NCBI GenBank assembly: GCA_964404395.1
Contig: CAYOKA010000132.1
Coordinates: 1-6,143, forward strand
DNA length: 6,143 bases
Source of the DNA: JAAYBT01 sp964404395
GTDB taxonomy: Bacteria > Bacillota > Clostridia > Acetivibrionales > DTU013
Reading direction: 5' to 3'
The translations under genes were made by a program, and so were the position numbers. Of the stretch, positions 6,041 through 6,143 are shown in pieces. Position 1 is the first letter of the stretch; each line of letters opens with the position of its first letter. Under the pieces are notes generated by a model. It was not told the DNA's origin. It made no database searches and saw nothing but the letters and a program-made list of their open reading frames with translations.

Positions 6041-6087
6041 TGTCATGGGGACGGTTCTCAAAAACGTGTGTCATGGGGACGGTTCTC
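6041..6087 (+). repeat. Tandem pair of TGTCATGGGGACGGTTCTC repeats upstream of ddl
   Basis: The 19-bp sequence TGTCATGGGGACGGTTCTC occurs at 6041-6059 and identically at 6069-6087, a 28-bp period. The core is the same as in the other clusters, but here it is preceded by TGTCAT instead of extra G residues. An extra TGTCA lies immediately before the first copy (6036-6040). The pair lies directly upstream of the ddl -35 element. The remaining bases to the window end (6088-6143) show no gene or motif that I can support. Confidence 0.88.
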
Positions 6088-6143
6088 TGGTAAGCGTCAA
6101 ATCTGCCCTCACATAGAATTAGGGGCTAAAAAGTAATACAATC

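Noticed and set aside
1173..6087. The repeats as a CRISPR array
   Set aside because: Units are too short (13-19 bp), spacers are only 4-9 bp, copies are scattered over four places, and there are no cas genes.

Overview
The window looks like chromosomal DNA from a low-to-moderate GC, Gram-positive-type anaerobe, most plausibly a member of the Clostridia. The evidence is a DUF1934 (YwiB-like) gene directly ahead of argS, a linkage I recall from Firmicutes. A secreted S-layer-homology (SLH) protein, Shine-Dalgarno-led starts including one TTG, and sigma-A-type promoters agree with this. No species can be named from the sequence alone.

All five genes lie on the minus strand, so they are transcribed from high to low coordinates. 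In that order they are ddl (D-alanine--D-alanine ligase, 5949-4861), murI (glutamate racemase, 4792-3980), a DUF1934 beta-barrel protein (3830-3351), argS (arginyl-tRNA synthetase, 3400-1706) and the N-terminal 483 codons of an SLH-domain cell-surface protein (from 1450, running off the left edge). ddl and murI each have a good sigma-A promoter with 17-bp spacing. The DUF1934 gene and argS overlap by 50 bp and are probably translationally coupled. The SLH gene sits behind a 255-bp intergenic region that carries a possible terminator or SigD-type promoter.

ddl and murI supply two D-amino-acid building blocks of peptidoglycan (D-Ala-D-Ala and D-Glu), and the SLH protein is probably anchored to secondary cell-wall polymer. 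The set therefore leans towards the cell envelope, with argS as a translation housekeeping gene. No RNA gene, transposase, CRISPR array or intact mobile element is visible.

The least ordinary signal is a short dispersed repeat with core GGGGACGGTTCTC. It occurs eight times at four places: a tandem pair beside the ddl promoter, a pair between murI and the DUF1934 gene, a triplet after argS, and one copy read in frame inside the first SLH motif of the surface protein. The intergenic copies come in clusters of two or three direct repeats with 17-28 bp periods. The repeat type itself is probably known from other genomes; its in-frame copy and its position against the ddl promoter deserve checking. 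I see no convincing new multi-gene system here.
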